Part shown: in pieces, positions 8,129 to 15,835 of the stretch
Numbering within the stretch: position 1 is the stretch's first letter
Layout: each line of letters starts with the position of its first letter
Assembly (NCBI RefSeq): GCF_014650435.1
Contig: NZ_BMUY01000015.1
Location: forward strand, 153,765-217,764
Length of the DNA stretch: 64,000 nt
DNA from: Streptomyces tendae
Lineage (GTDB): Bacteria; Actinomycetota; Actinomycetes; Streptomycetales; Streptomycetaceae
Direction of reading: 5' to 3'
Program-made: the position numbers and the translations under genes
The notes under the pieces: generated by a model
Database searches by the model: none
Seen by the model: the letters and a program-made list of their open reading frames with translations, nothing else
Told to the model about the DNA's origin: nothing

Positions 8129-9607
8129 TCAGTCGACCGGCCAGGTGTGCACCGGGGCGTTGAGGTGCATGTAGTCCATGTACTGCTGGGTCATCCTGCG
8201 CAGCGCCTCGTGGCGGCCGGGCCGGGCGCCGGCGTCGATGTGGTGGAACATCTCCTTCTGCCAGACCGCGCCGTTGCGGCCGGTGACGCACCGCTGCTCG
8301 ATGATGCCGAGCAGCGGCTCCCGCCAGGCGGAGTCCATGCCCGACAGCTCCAGTCCCCGGTGCGCCAGCGGCAGCAGTCGGCGCAGGACCAGTTCGGGCA
8401 CCGTCACCTCGCCCACTCCGGGCCAGTACAGGTGTGCCTCGATGCCGTGCCGGGCGGCGGTGTGCAGGTTGTCCTCGGCGACCGAGAAGGACATCCGCGA
8501 CCAGACCGGCCGTTCCTCCTCCACCAGGGCCCGGGTGAGCCCGTAGTAGAAGGCGCCGTTGGCGAGGGTGTCGGCGACGGTCGGGCCCGCGGGCAGGACC
8601 CGGTTCTCCACGCGCACGTGCGGTTTGTCGTGGGCGACCGCGTAGACGGGCCGGTTCCAGCGGTAGATGGTGCCGTTGTGGAGGGTGAGTTCGCCCAGTT
8701 CCGGGATGTCGCCGCGGTCGAGGGTCGCGGCGGGGTCCTGTTCGTCGCACAGCGGCAGCAGCGCCGGGAAGTAGCGCAGGTTCTCCTCGAACAGGTCGAA
8801 GACGCTGTTGATCCAGCGCTCCCCGAACCACACCCGGGGCCTGACCCCCTGGGCCTTGATCTCCTGCGGCCGGGTGTCGGTGGCCTGTTCGAACAGGGGG
8901 ATGCGGCTCTCGTGCCACAGTTCCTTGCCGAGCAGGAAGGGCGAGTTGGCCGCGAGGGCGACCTGGACACCGGCGATGGCCTGTGCGGCGTTCCAGTAGT
9001 CGGGAAACTCCTCCGGGGCGACCTGGAGGTGGAACTGGGTGCTGGTGCAGGCGGCCTCGGGTGTGATCGTGTCGGCGTAGGTCCGCAGGCGGTCGACGCC
9101 GTCCACCTCGATGTGCAGGTCCTCGCCCCGGGCGGCGAACACCTGGTCGTTGAGCAGTCGGTAGCGCGGGTTCTCCGACAGGGCCGCCTCGCCCACGTCC
9201 GACTGGCGCAGTGTGGGCAGGGTGCCGACCATGATCAGGTGGGCGCCGACCGACGCGGCGCGGTCCTCGGCATGGTTCAGGGCAGCACGGATCTCGGTCT
9301 CCCAGGCGTCGGGGCCGCCCGCCGTCAGCTGCCGGGGCGGGATGTTGATCTCCAGGTTGAACCGGCCCAGCTCGGTGGACCAGGCGGGGTCCGCGATCGC
9401 TTCGAGGGCGTCGCTGTTGCGCATCGCCGGTTCGCCCCGGTCGTCGACCAGGTTCAGCTCGATCTCCAGGCCGACCTGGGGCCGCTCGGTCTCGAACCGG
9501 GACTCGCGCAGCATCTGCGCGAAGGCCTCCAGGCACTCCTGCATCTTGATCCGGTACCGGCGGCGGTCCTCGCGGGTGAAGACCAGCGCCGGGACGTCCC
9601 GTCCCAT
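8129..9607 (-). CDS. Glutamate-cysteine ligase family protein (carboxylate-amine ligase)
   Basis: 492-residue ATP-dependent ligase of the GCS2 type. The N-terminal acidic motif VGLEIELNLVDD (about residues 44-55) and GRFNLEINIPPRQL match the ATP/metal-binding strands of the family. The ATG at 9607 has GGGAGGA 5 nt upstream; a longer in-frame extension to 9706 looks non-coding. It shares an operon with the class II amidotransferase. Expected chemistry is glutamyl-amide bond formation, but the amine partner is unknown. It is longer than typical EgtA proteins, so equating it with EgtA would be unsafe. Confidence 0.82.
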   Translation of the reverse strand: MGRDVPALVFTREDRRRYRIKMQECLEAFAQMLRESRFETERPQVGLEIELNLVDDRGEPAMRNSDALEAIADPAWSTELGRFNLEINIPPRQLTAGGPDAWETEIRAALNHAEDRAASVGAHLIMVGTLPTLRQSDVGEAALSENPRYRLLNDQVFAARGEDLHIEVDGVDRLRTYADTITPEAACTSTQFHLQVAPEEFPDYWNAAQAIAGVQVALAANSPFLLGKELWHESRIPLFEQATDTRPQEIKAQGVRPRVWFGERWINSVFDLFEENLRYFPALLPLCDEQDPAATLDRGDIPELGELTLHNGTIYRWNRPVYAVAHDKPHVRVENRVLPAGPTVADTLANGAFYYGLTRALVEEERPVWSRMSFSVAEDNLHTAARHGIEAHLYWPGVGEVTVPELVLRRLLPLAHRGLELSGMDSAWREPLLGIIEQRCVTGRNGAVWQKEMFHHIDAGARPGRHEALRRMTQQYMDYMHLNAPVHTWPVD

Positions 9608-9691
9608 CGGTCCTCCCGGGGTTGCCTTCCTCGGACGCTCCTCCGTCCCAGCGTCGCACCACCCGGCGCACCCCACCAGACGGGACGGAAC

Positions 9692-9724
9692 GGGGGTCCA
9701 CCGCACCGAATGCGGTGGACCCCC
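9692..9724. terminator. Hairpin terminator downstream of the cyclophilin gene
   Basis: Perfect 14-bp stem (9692-9705 with 9711-9724) with a 5-nt loop, in the gap between the cyclophilin stop (9758) and the ligase-family start (9607). Confidence 0.8.
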
Positions 9725-9757
9725 GTCGCTTCAGGTCCTGGCGGGGCCGATCAGGCC

Positions 9758-10255
9758 CTACAGCTTGCCGGACGCGCGCACCGTGATCTTCTTGGACGTC
9801 TTGCCCGAGGGCGAGGAACCGTAGCTCTCGATCTTGTCCACCACGTCCGTGCCCTCGACGACCTTGCCGAAGACGACGTGCTTGCCGTCCAGCCACGAGG
9901 TGACGACGGTGGTGATGAAGAACTGCGAGCCGTTGGTGTTCGGGCCCGCGTTCGCCATGGAGAGCAGGTACGGCTCGGTGTGCTTCAGCTGGAAGTTCTC
10001 GTCCTCGAACTTCGCGCCGTAGATGCTCTTGCCCCCGGTGCCGTTGCCCGCGGTGAAGTCACCGCCCTGGAGCATGAACTGCGGGATCACACGGTGGAAC
10101 GAGGAACCCGCGTAGCCGAAGCCGTGCTCGCCGGTGGCCAGCTCCAGGAAGTTCCTGGCGGTCTTGGGGGTGACGTCGTCGAAGAGTTCGAAGACGATGC
10201 GGCCCGCGTTCTCGCCGGCGATGTCGATGTCGAAGTAAACCTTGGAATTGCTCAT
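9758..10255 (-). CDS. ppiA: Cyclophilin-type peptidyl-prolyl cis-trans isomerase
   Basis: 165-residue single-domain cyclophilin, cytosolic (no signal peptide). The catalytic arginine is Arg55 in SSFHRVIPQF, the same number as in human cyclophilin A, and QGGDFTAGNGTGG, MANAGPNTNGSQFFIT and GKHVVFGKVVEG form the rest of the active site. It accelerates proline isomerisation during protein folding. Upstream of the ATG a TAACAAT box ends 6 nt before the start and no Shine-Dalgarno is apparent, so a leaderless transcript is possible. A strong hairpin follows the gene. Confidence 0.95.
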   Translation of the reverse strand: MSNSKVYFDIDIAGENAGRIVFELFDDVTPKTARNFLELATGEHGFGYAGSSFHRVIPQFMLQGGDFTAGNGTGGKSIYGAKFEDENFQLKHTEPYLLSMANAGPNTNGSQFFITTVVTSWLDGKHVVFGKVVEGTDVVDKIESYGSSPSGKTSKKITVRASGKL

Positions 10256-10304
10256 CGCACCATTGTTACGTGTGACCCCCGGTGATGCCGAATCGGCTGC
10301 CCGT

Positions 10305-11303
10305 TCAGCTGGTGGCGAGCAGTCCGAGGGTGTCGATCACGCGGTTGGAGAAGCCCCACTCGTTGTCGTACCAGGCGACCACCTTGACGTGTCGGCCGTC
10401 CACGCGGGTCAGGGCCGAGTCGAAGATCGACGAGGCCGGGTTGCCCGTGATGTCGGAGGAGACCAGCGGGTCCTCGGAGTACTCCAGCACTCCGGCGAGC
10501 GGCCCGTCGGCGGCCGTGCGGTAGGCGGCCAGCACGTCCTCGCGCGTCACGTCGCGGGCGACGGTCGTGTTCAGCTCGACGATCGAGCCCACCGGGACCG
10601 GCACGCGGATCGAGTCGCCCGACAGCTTGCCGTCCAGGCCCGGCAGCACGAGGCCGATCGCCTTGGCGGCGCCCGTCGTGGTCGGCACGATGTTCACCCC
10701 GGCGGCGCGGGCTCGGCGCGGGTCGCGGTGCGGGCCGTCCTGGAGGTTCTGCTCCTGGGTGTAGGCGTGCACGGTCGTCATGAAGCCGTGCTCGATGCCG
10801 GCGAGCTCGTCCAGGACGGCGGCGAGCGGCGCGAGGGCGTTGGTGGTGCAGGACGCGTTGGAGACGATCGTGTGCGCGGCCGGGTCGTAGGCGTCGGTGT
10901 TCACGCCGTAGGCGAGTGTCACGTCGGCGCCGCTCGACGGGGCGCTGACCAGGACCTTCCGCGCACCCGCGGTCAGGTGGGCACGGGCGGCGTCGGCCGA
11001 GGTGAAGCGGCCGGTCGCCTCCAGCACGATGTCGACGCCGAGCTCCGCCCAGGGCAGCCGGGCCGGCTCGCGCTCGGCGAGCACCTTGATGCGGTGCCCG
11101 TCGACGACCAGGGTGTCCCCGTCGACGGTCACCGGGCGGCCGAGCCGGCCGGCCGTCGAGTCGAAGGCGAGCAGGCGGGCCAGGGTGGCGGGCTCCGTGA
11201 GGTCGTTGACGGCGACGACCTCGAGCTTCGTGTCGCGTTCGAGCAGTGCGCGCAGCACATTGCGCCCGATGCGGCCGAATCCGTTGATGCCGATGCGAGT
11301 CAT
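10305..11303 (-). CDS. gap: Type I glyceraldehyde-3-phosphate dehydrogenase
   Basis: 332-residue phosphorylating GAPDH. The Rossmann motif INGFGRIGRN is at residues 5-14 and the catalytic Cys152 lies in SNASCTTNALAP. Asp near residue 33 (AVNDLTE) favours NAD over NADP. The ATG at 11303 is preceded by GAAGGGA; an in-frame upstream extension to 11408 has no support. It stands apart from pgk and tpi, which typically accompany the main glycolytic gap in Streptomyces, so this may be a second isozyme. A 12-bp direct repeat (TTCGCCACCAGG) lies just upstream at about 11324-11350. Confidence 0.95.
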   Translation of the reverse strand: MTRIGINGFGRIGRNVLRALLERDTKLEVVAVNDLTEPATLARLLAFDSTAGRLGRPVTVDGDTLVVDGHRIKVLAEREPARLPWAELGVDIVLEATGRFTSADAARAHLTAGARKVLVSAPSSGADVTLAYGVNTDAYDPAAHTIVSNASCTTNALAPLAAVLDELAGIEHGFMTTVHAYTQEQNLQDGPHRDPRRARAAGVNIVPTTTGAAKAIGLVLPGLDGKLSGDSIRVPVPVGSIVELNTTVARDVTREDVLAAYRTAADGPLAGVLEYSEDPLVSSDITGNPASSIFDSALTRVDGRHVKVVAWYDNEWGFSNRVIDTLGLLATS

Positions 11304-11465
11304 GAGTGGTGTGTCCCTTCCGTTTCGCCACCAGGTCCTTCGCCACCAGGCTCGCGCACGCCGGAGGGGTGTGGCAGCGGCGTGAGTGCCACGGTTCGCA
11401 AGGATCACGCCACGTGCAAGGTGCCAGGCGCCGGGCCAGGTGCGGGGGCCGGGCGCGCGGCCCGG

Positions 11466-12422
11466 CTATTCGCCCCTGGCGAAGGTGCGCCGGTACTCGC
11501 TCGGGGTGGTGCCGAGGATGCGCTGGAAGTGGAGCCGCAGGTTCGCGCCGGTGCCGAGGCCCACCTCGGCCGCGATCTGCTCGACGCCGCGCTCGGAGCG
11601 TTCGAGCAGCTCACGGGCCAGGTCGACACGGGCCCGCATGACCCACTGCATCGGCGTGTACCCGGTGTCCTCGACGAACCGCCGGGAGAGGGTGCGCGCC
11701 GACACCGCCGCGTGTCGGGCCAGCGCCTCCAGAGTGAGCGGCTCGCCGAGCCGGCGCAGCGCCCACTCGCGGGTGGCGGCGAACCGCTCGCCGAGCGGCT
11801 CGGGCACGCTGCGGGGCACGTACTGGGCCTGCCCGCCGCTGCGGTAGGGGGCCGCCACGAGGCGGCGGGCCGCGTGGTTCGAGGCGGCCACTCCGAGGTC
11901 GCCGCGCAGGATGTGCAGGCACAGGTCGATGCCGGAGGCGGCGCCCGCCGACGTCAGGACACTGCCCTCGTCCACGAACAGCACGTTCTCGTCCACCCGC
12001 ACGCGCGGATGTTTCGCCGCGAGGGCCCGCGTGTAGTGCCAGTGGGTGGTGGCGCGTCTGCCGTCGAGCAGGCCCGTGGCGGCGAGCGCGAACGCGCCGG
12101 TGGAGATGGCGGCCAGTCGCGCGCCCCGGCCGTGGGCCTCCGTCAGCGCGTCGATGACGGCCCGCGGCGGTTCGTCGACGTCGGGCGACCGGTAACCGGG
12201 GAGGAAGACCACGTCGGCCCACGCCAGGGCGTCGAGGCCGTGGGCGACGTGGTACGACAGGCCGTCGCCCCCGGTCACCAGGCCGGGAGCCGCGCCGCAC
12301 ACCCGCACCTCGTACGGCATGCTTGCCCGTGTCGTGAAGACCTGCGCCGGGATGCCGACGTCGAGCGGTTTCGCGCCTTCGAGCACGAGGACGGCGACGC
12401 GGCGCAGGCGGGAGGGCGGCAC
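11466..12422 (-). CDS. GlxA-type regulator: DJ-1/PfpI domain plus AraC DNA-binding domain
   Basis: 318 residues: an N-terminal class I amidotransferase-like (DJ-1/PfpI) sensor domain (about 8-185) and a C-terminal AraC helix-turn-helix pair (about 215-315, LTLEALARHAAVSARTLSRR and VEQIAAEVGL). At the nucleophile elbow the family usually has ICTGAF; here it reads ISTGAF, so the cysteine is replaced by serine and catalysis is unlikely, consistent with a ligand sensor. The GTG start has no Shine-Dalgarno; a TAGGCT box lies 6 nt before it. It lies upstream of gap on the same strand with a 162-nt gap, so it may control gap or its own gene. Confidence 0.9.
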   Translation of the reverse strand: MPPSRLRRVAVLVLEGAKPLDVGIPAQVFTTRASMPYEVRVCGAAPGLVTGGDGLSYHVAHGLDALAWADVVFLPGYRSPDVDEPPRAVIDALTEAHGRGARLAAISTGAFALAATGLLDGRRATTHWHYTRALAAKHPRVRVDENVLFVDEGSVLTSAGAASGIDLCLHILRGDLGVAASNHAARRLVAAPYRSGGQAQYVPRSVPEPLGERFAATREWALRRLGEPLTLEALARHAAVSARTLSRRFVEDTGYTPMQWVMRARVDLARELLERSERGVEQIAAEVGLGTGANLRLHFQRILGTTPSEYRRTFARGE

Positions 12423-12428
12423 GGGAAG

Positions 12429-12434
12429 AGCCTA
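12429..12434 (-). promoter_or_regulatory. -10 box of a probable leaderless promoter (GlxA-type gene)
   Basis: Minus-strand TAGGCT, 6 nt from the GTG start codon. The -35 region is weak (TGACCC about 19 nt upstream). No Shine-Dalgarno sequence is present. Confidence 0.5.
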
Positions 12435-12456
12435 CGCGGGGGAGGGGGTACCGGGG

Positions 12457-13332
12457 TCAGCCCAGGCCGAGGACGCTCATCGTGTGCTCGGCCATGCGCC
12501 GCTCGCCGAGGGCGTTGGGGTGCACGGGGACGAGGCTGTGCCCGAACAGCAGCGGCTCGATCCAGCGGGTGCCCGGGGCCTCGCAGGCGTCGTGGCCGTC
12601 GGAGACCGTGGAGAAGTCCACGTAGGTGGCTCCGGTCTCCTCGGCGGCGCGCCGCACCGCGTCGTTGAGGTGCGCCTGGATCGCCCGCAGGTAGGGCACG
12701 TCACCGGCGGCGACGGGCAGCTTCACGAAGCAGGACGGGTCGGCGGTGGCCGGGGTGATCCACGGGTAGCCGAGGGCTGCCACCCTGGCGTGCGGCGCCT
12801 CGGCGCGGACGTCGAGGAGCGCCTGCTTGAGCGCGGGATACGTGTTGGCCTCGATCTCGTCGTCGAAGGAGGAGCCGTGCTTGTCCTTGCAGGGGCTGCC
12901 CTTGCCGCCGCTGAGGACGCCCGCCGTGCCGCAGGCCGTGATGGCGTTGATGAAGGTGCTGTTGTCGTTGCCGCCGATGGTGAGCGTGACCAGGTCCGTG
13001 CCGGTGTCGAGCGCGTCCAACTGCGGGGCCGTGCCCGGGTACTGGGCCTGCCTGAAGTGGGCGGTCTGCGCCGCGCCGCAGGTGACGTCCTTGAGACGGG
13101 CGCCCGTGGTGGCCGCCATGACGTGGGGGTAGTTGGCCGTCGAGCGCAGACAGAGCAGGTTGGTGGGGTCGACGGGCAGGACGCCCGAGCCGGCGCTGTA
13201 ACTGTCGCCGAGGGCGACGTAGTCCAGCGTGTCGGGGGTGGCGTGGGCGGCGGCGTCCGTGAGACCGAGGGCCAGTGTGGCGACGGCAGCTGCTGTCGCG
13301 GTCATGACACGGCGAAGGGCGTGCTTCGGCAT
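12457..13332 (-). CDS. Secreted SGNH/GDSL hydrolase (esterase/lipase-like)
   Basis: 291 residues with a cleavable signal peptide (positively charged start, hydrophobic 10-24, AAA before about residue 30). The nucleophile is Ser44 in VALGDSYSAG, the oxyanion motif is IGGND, and the C-terminal His is in HPNALGERRM. Several cysteines (LLCLRS, VTCGAA, ITACGT) suggest disulfides, as in secreted Streptomyces lipases of this family. The substrate is probably an ester in the environment. A palindrome and half-site lie about 75-100 nt upstream of the start and may be operators. Confidence 0.9.
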   Translation of the reverse strand: MPKHALRRVMTATAAAVATLALGLTDAAAHATPDTLDYVALGDSYSAGSGVLPVDPTNLLCLRSTANYPHVMAATTGARLKDVTCGAAQTAHFRQAQYPGTAPQLDALDTGTDLVTLTIGGNDNSTFINAITACGTAGVLSGGKGSPCKDKHGSSFDDEIEANTYPALKQALLDVRAEAPHARVAALGYPWITPATADPSCFVKLPVAAGDVPYLRAIQAHLNDAVRRAAEETGATYVDFSTVSDGHDACEAPGTRWIEPLLFGHSLVPVHPNALGERRMAEHTMSVLGLG

Positions 13333-13405
13333 GTGCTCTCTCTTCTTCGGGAGGGCGGCAGCGGGGGTTACCGAGCGGTTCTACTTTTAAGTAATGTGCA
13401 GGGCG

Positions 13406-13432
13406 GTTGACTCGAAGTCAACGTTGTTGACA
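13406..13432. promoter_or_regulatory. Palindrome GTTGACT-CGA-AGTCAAC plus a third half-site
   Basis: Perfect 7-bp arms with a 3-nt centre (13406-13422) and a third copy GTTGACA at 13426-13432. A second palindrome TACTT-TT-AAGTA lies at about 13382-13393. They fall upstream of the secreted SGNH hydrolase and downstream of the lig/MFS operon. Likely a regulator binding site overlapping a -35 element; the regulator is unknown. Confidence 0.5.
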
Positions 13433-13444
13433 GAGCTTCTTGCA

Positions 13445-13513
13445 GCGTGCCCGGCACCCCCTGGCCGTGCCCGGCACCACCTGGCCGGGCACGGTCCCCC
13501 TAGCCGGGCACGC
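13445..13513. terminator. Nested hairpins ending the lig/MFS operon
   Basis: Inner stem 10 bp (13465-13474 with 13485-13494) inside an outer 11-bp stem (13445-13455 with 13503-13513). The block is built from repeated copies of GTGCCCGGCA. The outer right arm overlaps the last codons of the MFS gene. Confidence 0.65.
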
Positions 13514-14861
13514 TCTCTGTGGTGCGGGAGGGCACGGTGTTGCTGCGGGCCTGCCGGGTGCGCGGCCCGAACAGGCTCAGCGCGATCGCACCGACCAGCC
13601 AGGTGCCGGCGATGAAGTAGAAGACGCTCCGGTAGCCGTGCGCGTTGTAGAGGGCCGCCACGATCAGCGGCCCCGCGGCGTTGGACAGCCGGCCGAGCCC
13701 GTACGACACGCTGGTGCCCAGGGACCGTCCGCGCGTGTCGAACAGCTCGGGCGAGTAGGCATAGCCGAGTGCCGTGTAACCGCGCTCGAAGAGGTTGACC
13801 AGGAAGCCGAACACGATGATGAGCACCGGGTTGAACGTGAGGCCGTACAGGAGCCCGCACACGGCGATCAGCGTGCCGAACGCGGCCAGGCACCACTTGC
13901 GTTCGAACCGGTCGGTCACGAGGGCGGCCAGATACGAGCCGAGCGGCGCGCCGACGGTGGTCAGCGCCACGTAGAAGACCGACTTCTCGACGCTGAAGCC
14001 CTCCTTGGCCAGCAGGGTCGGCGCCCAGCTCGAGTAGCCGAAGAAGCCGATGGTCTGGGTGACCCACAGCACCGTGAGCAGCAGCGTCGGCATCAGGTAC
14101 TTGCGCTGGAGCAGCAGCCGCAGCGGGGCCTTGGTCACCGGCTCCTCCTCGACGGGCGGCGCGGGCGCCGGCAGCGGGCCGTGCTCGGCGGCCACCGACG
14201 CCTCGATGTCGCGCAGTACGGCGTCCGCGCTCGCGTGGTCCCCCCGGCTCTCGAGCCACCGCGGCGACTCCTTGAGGTGCCGGGTGAACAGGACCAGCAG
14301 GATGCCGAGCGAGCCCCACAGGTAGACCAGGCGCCAGGTCCAGTCGGCGAGCGGCACGACCCCGCTCGCGACGAGGTTGGTGACCGGGGTGCCGCAGATG
14401 CCGATGACGATGGCGTACGCCTGGTACTTGCCGCGCACGGCCGACGGGTACATCTCGTTGACGTAGATGACCGCGACCACGGTCATCGCCGCCAGACCGG
14501 CCGAGGTCAGCACCCGGAAGACGGTCAGCGACACCAGGTCCCAGGAGAACGCCGACGCGAACGAGAAGACGCCGAAGAACAGTGTCGTCAGCAGCAGCGT
14601 GCGCTTGCGGCCCAGGCGGTCGGCGACGGTTCCCGCGACGACCGAGCCGAGGAACATGCCGACGAACGACAGCGAGGTGACGTAGGCGACCTGGTCGACC
14701 GAGATGCCCCACAGGTCGACGAGCTTGGGGGCGGTGGTCGCGAAGGTGTTGATGTCCGCGAACTCGAAGAAGTAGGCGAACGAGACGGCGAGCAGGGTGA
14801 CTTTGTGGAACCGGGAGACCGGCAGCCGGTCCAGCCGGTTCAGTGCGTTGGCGTGCTGCAT
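13500..14861 (-). CDS. MFS transporter, probably importing an aromatic or dicarboxylic acid
   Basis: 453-residue major facilitator with 12 predicted membrane helices and the loop 2-3 signature DRLGRKRT. A long cytosolic central loop carries LKESPRWLESRGD. It is the third gene of an operon with ligJ- and ligI-like genes (55-nt gap after ligI), so import of an aromatic acid or a pyrone/oxo-acid intermediate is the natural guess. The family is broad, so substrate assignment rests on context only. Confidence 0.87.
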   Translation of the reverse strand: MQHANALNRLDRLPVSRFHKVTLLAVSFAYFFEFADINTFATTAPKLVDLWGISVDQVAYVTSLSFVGMFLGSVVAGTVADRLGRKRTLLLTTLFFGVFSFASAFSWDLVSLTVFRVLTSAGLAAMTVVAVIYVNEMYPSAVRGKYQAYAIVIGICGTPVTNLVASGVVPLADWTWRLVYLWGSLGILLVLFTRHLKESPRWLESRGDHASADAVLRDIEASVAAEHGPLPAPAPPVEEEPVTKAPLRLLLQRKYLMPTLLLTVLWVTQTIGFFGYSSWAPTLLAKEGFSVEKSVFYVALTTVGAPLGSYLAALVTDRFERKWCLAAFGTLIAVCGLLYGLTFNPVLIIVFGFLVNLFERGYTALGYAYSPELFDTRGRSLGTSVSYGLGRLSNAAGPLIVAALYNAHGYRSVFYFIAGTWLVGAIALSLFGPRTRQARSNTVPSRTTESVPG

Positions 14862-14916
14862 GACGGGGTCCTTGTCGCGGGGATCGGGGACGGCGACGGC
14901 CGGGAGGGGGAGCGGC

Positions 14917-15834
14917 TCACCGGTCGCCGGGCCAGTACAGGCGGGTCGGGTTGTCCACCAGCAGTCGGCGTTGCTGCTCCTCGGTCACGGCGATCCGCCG
15001 TACGTGGTCGACGAGGAGGCCGTCGTCGGGCATGTGGTCGGTGAGATTGGGATGCGGCCAGTCCGTGCCCCACAGCACGCGGTCGCCGAACTCCTCGACG
15101 ACGCGGCGGGAGAAGGGCAGGACGTCGGCGTAGGGCGCGCGCTCCCCGTCCAGCGCGGCGGGACCGCTCACGCTCAGCCGCTCGGGACAGGACACCTTGA
15201 CCCACACCTCGCCCCGGTCGGTGAAGCGCAGGAAACGCGAGAACTCGGGGCCGTCCACCGGCTTCGTCACGTCCGGTCGCCCCATGTGGTCCACGACCAG
15301 CGGCGTGGGCAAGGAGGTGAAGAAGTCCGCCAGTTCGGGCAGGTCGGCGCTCTCGAAGTAGAGGACGACGTGCCAGCCGAGCGGGGCGATCCGCCGTGCG
15401 ATCGTGCGCAGGGCGTCCTTGGGCGACGCGTCGACCAGCCGGCGCACGAAGTTGAACCGCACCCCGCGCACACCCGCCGCGTCCAGCTCCCGCAGCTCGG
15501 CATCACTGACGTCCGGCCGGACGGTCGCCACGCCGCGCGCCCGACCGCCGCTCGCCCGCACCGCGTCGAGCATGGCGCTGTTGTCGGCACCGTGGCAGGT
15601 GGCCTGCACGATCACCTGGCGGTCGACGCCCAGATGGTCGCGGAGGGCGAAGAGCCGGTCCTTGCCCGCGTCGCAGGGCGTGTACTTGCGCTCCGGGGCG
15701 AACGGGAACTCCGCCTGCGGACCGAACACGTGGCAGTGGGCGTCGACCGTGCCGGGCGGCAGCCGGAAGGAGGGCTCGGACGGGGCCGGGTGCCAGTCCA
15801 GCCAGCCGGGGGTCTTGGCAGCGAGGGTGGTCAT
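14917..15834 (-). CDS. ligI: 2-pyrone-4,6-dicarboxylate lactonase (LigI-like amidohydrolase)
   Basis: 305-residue amidohydrolase-superfamily TIM barrel. Long stretches recall Sphingobium LigI: TVDAHCHVFGP, RKYTPCDAGK, VIVQATCHGADNSAM, GVRGVRFNFVRRLVD, VVDHMGRPDVTKPVDGPEF, VSCPERLS and VLWGTDWPHPNLTDHMPDDG. The final Asp in GTDWPHPN is the catalytic base. It hydrolyses 2-pyrone-4,6-dicarboxylate to 4-oxalomesaconate in protocatechuate 4,5-cleavage. It starts 1 nt after the ligJ-like stop, with AGGGG upstream, so the two are translationally coupled. The similarity was recognised by eye, without an alignment. Confidence 0.88.
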   Translation of the reverse strand: MTTLAAKTPGWLDWHPAPSEPSFRLPPGTVDAHCHVFGPQAEFPFAPERKYTPCDAGKDRLFALRDHLGVDRQVIVQATCHGADNSAMLDAVRASGGRARGVATVRPDVSDAELRELDAAGVRGVRFNFVRRLVDASPKDALRTIARRIAPLGWHVVLYFESADLPELADFFTSLPTPLVVDHMGRPDVTKPVDGPEFSRFLRFTDRGEVWVKVSCPERLSVSGPAALDGERAPYADVLPFSRRVVEEFGDRVLWGTDWPHPNLTDHMPDDGLLVDHVRRIAVTEEQQRRLLVDNPTRLYWPGDR

Positions 15835-15835
15835 G

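Noticed and set aside
7255..9607. Ergothioneine biosynthesis cluster
   Set aside because: Only EgtA/EgtC-like enzymes are present; EgtB and EgtD are missing and the ligase is longer than typical EgtA.
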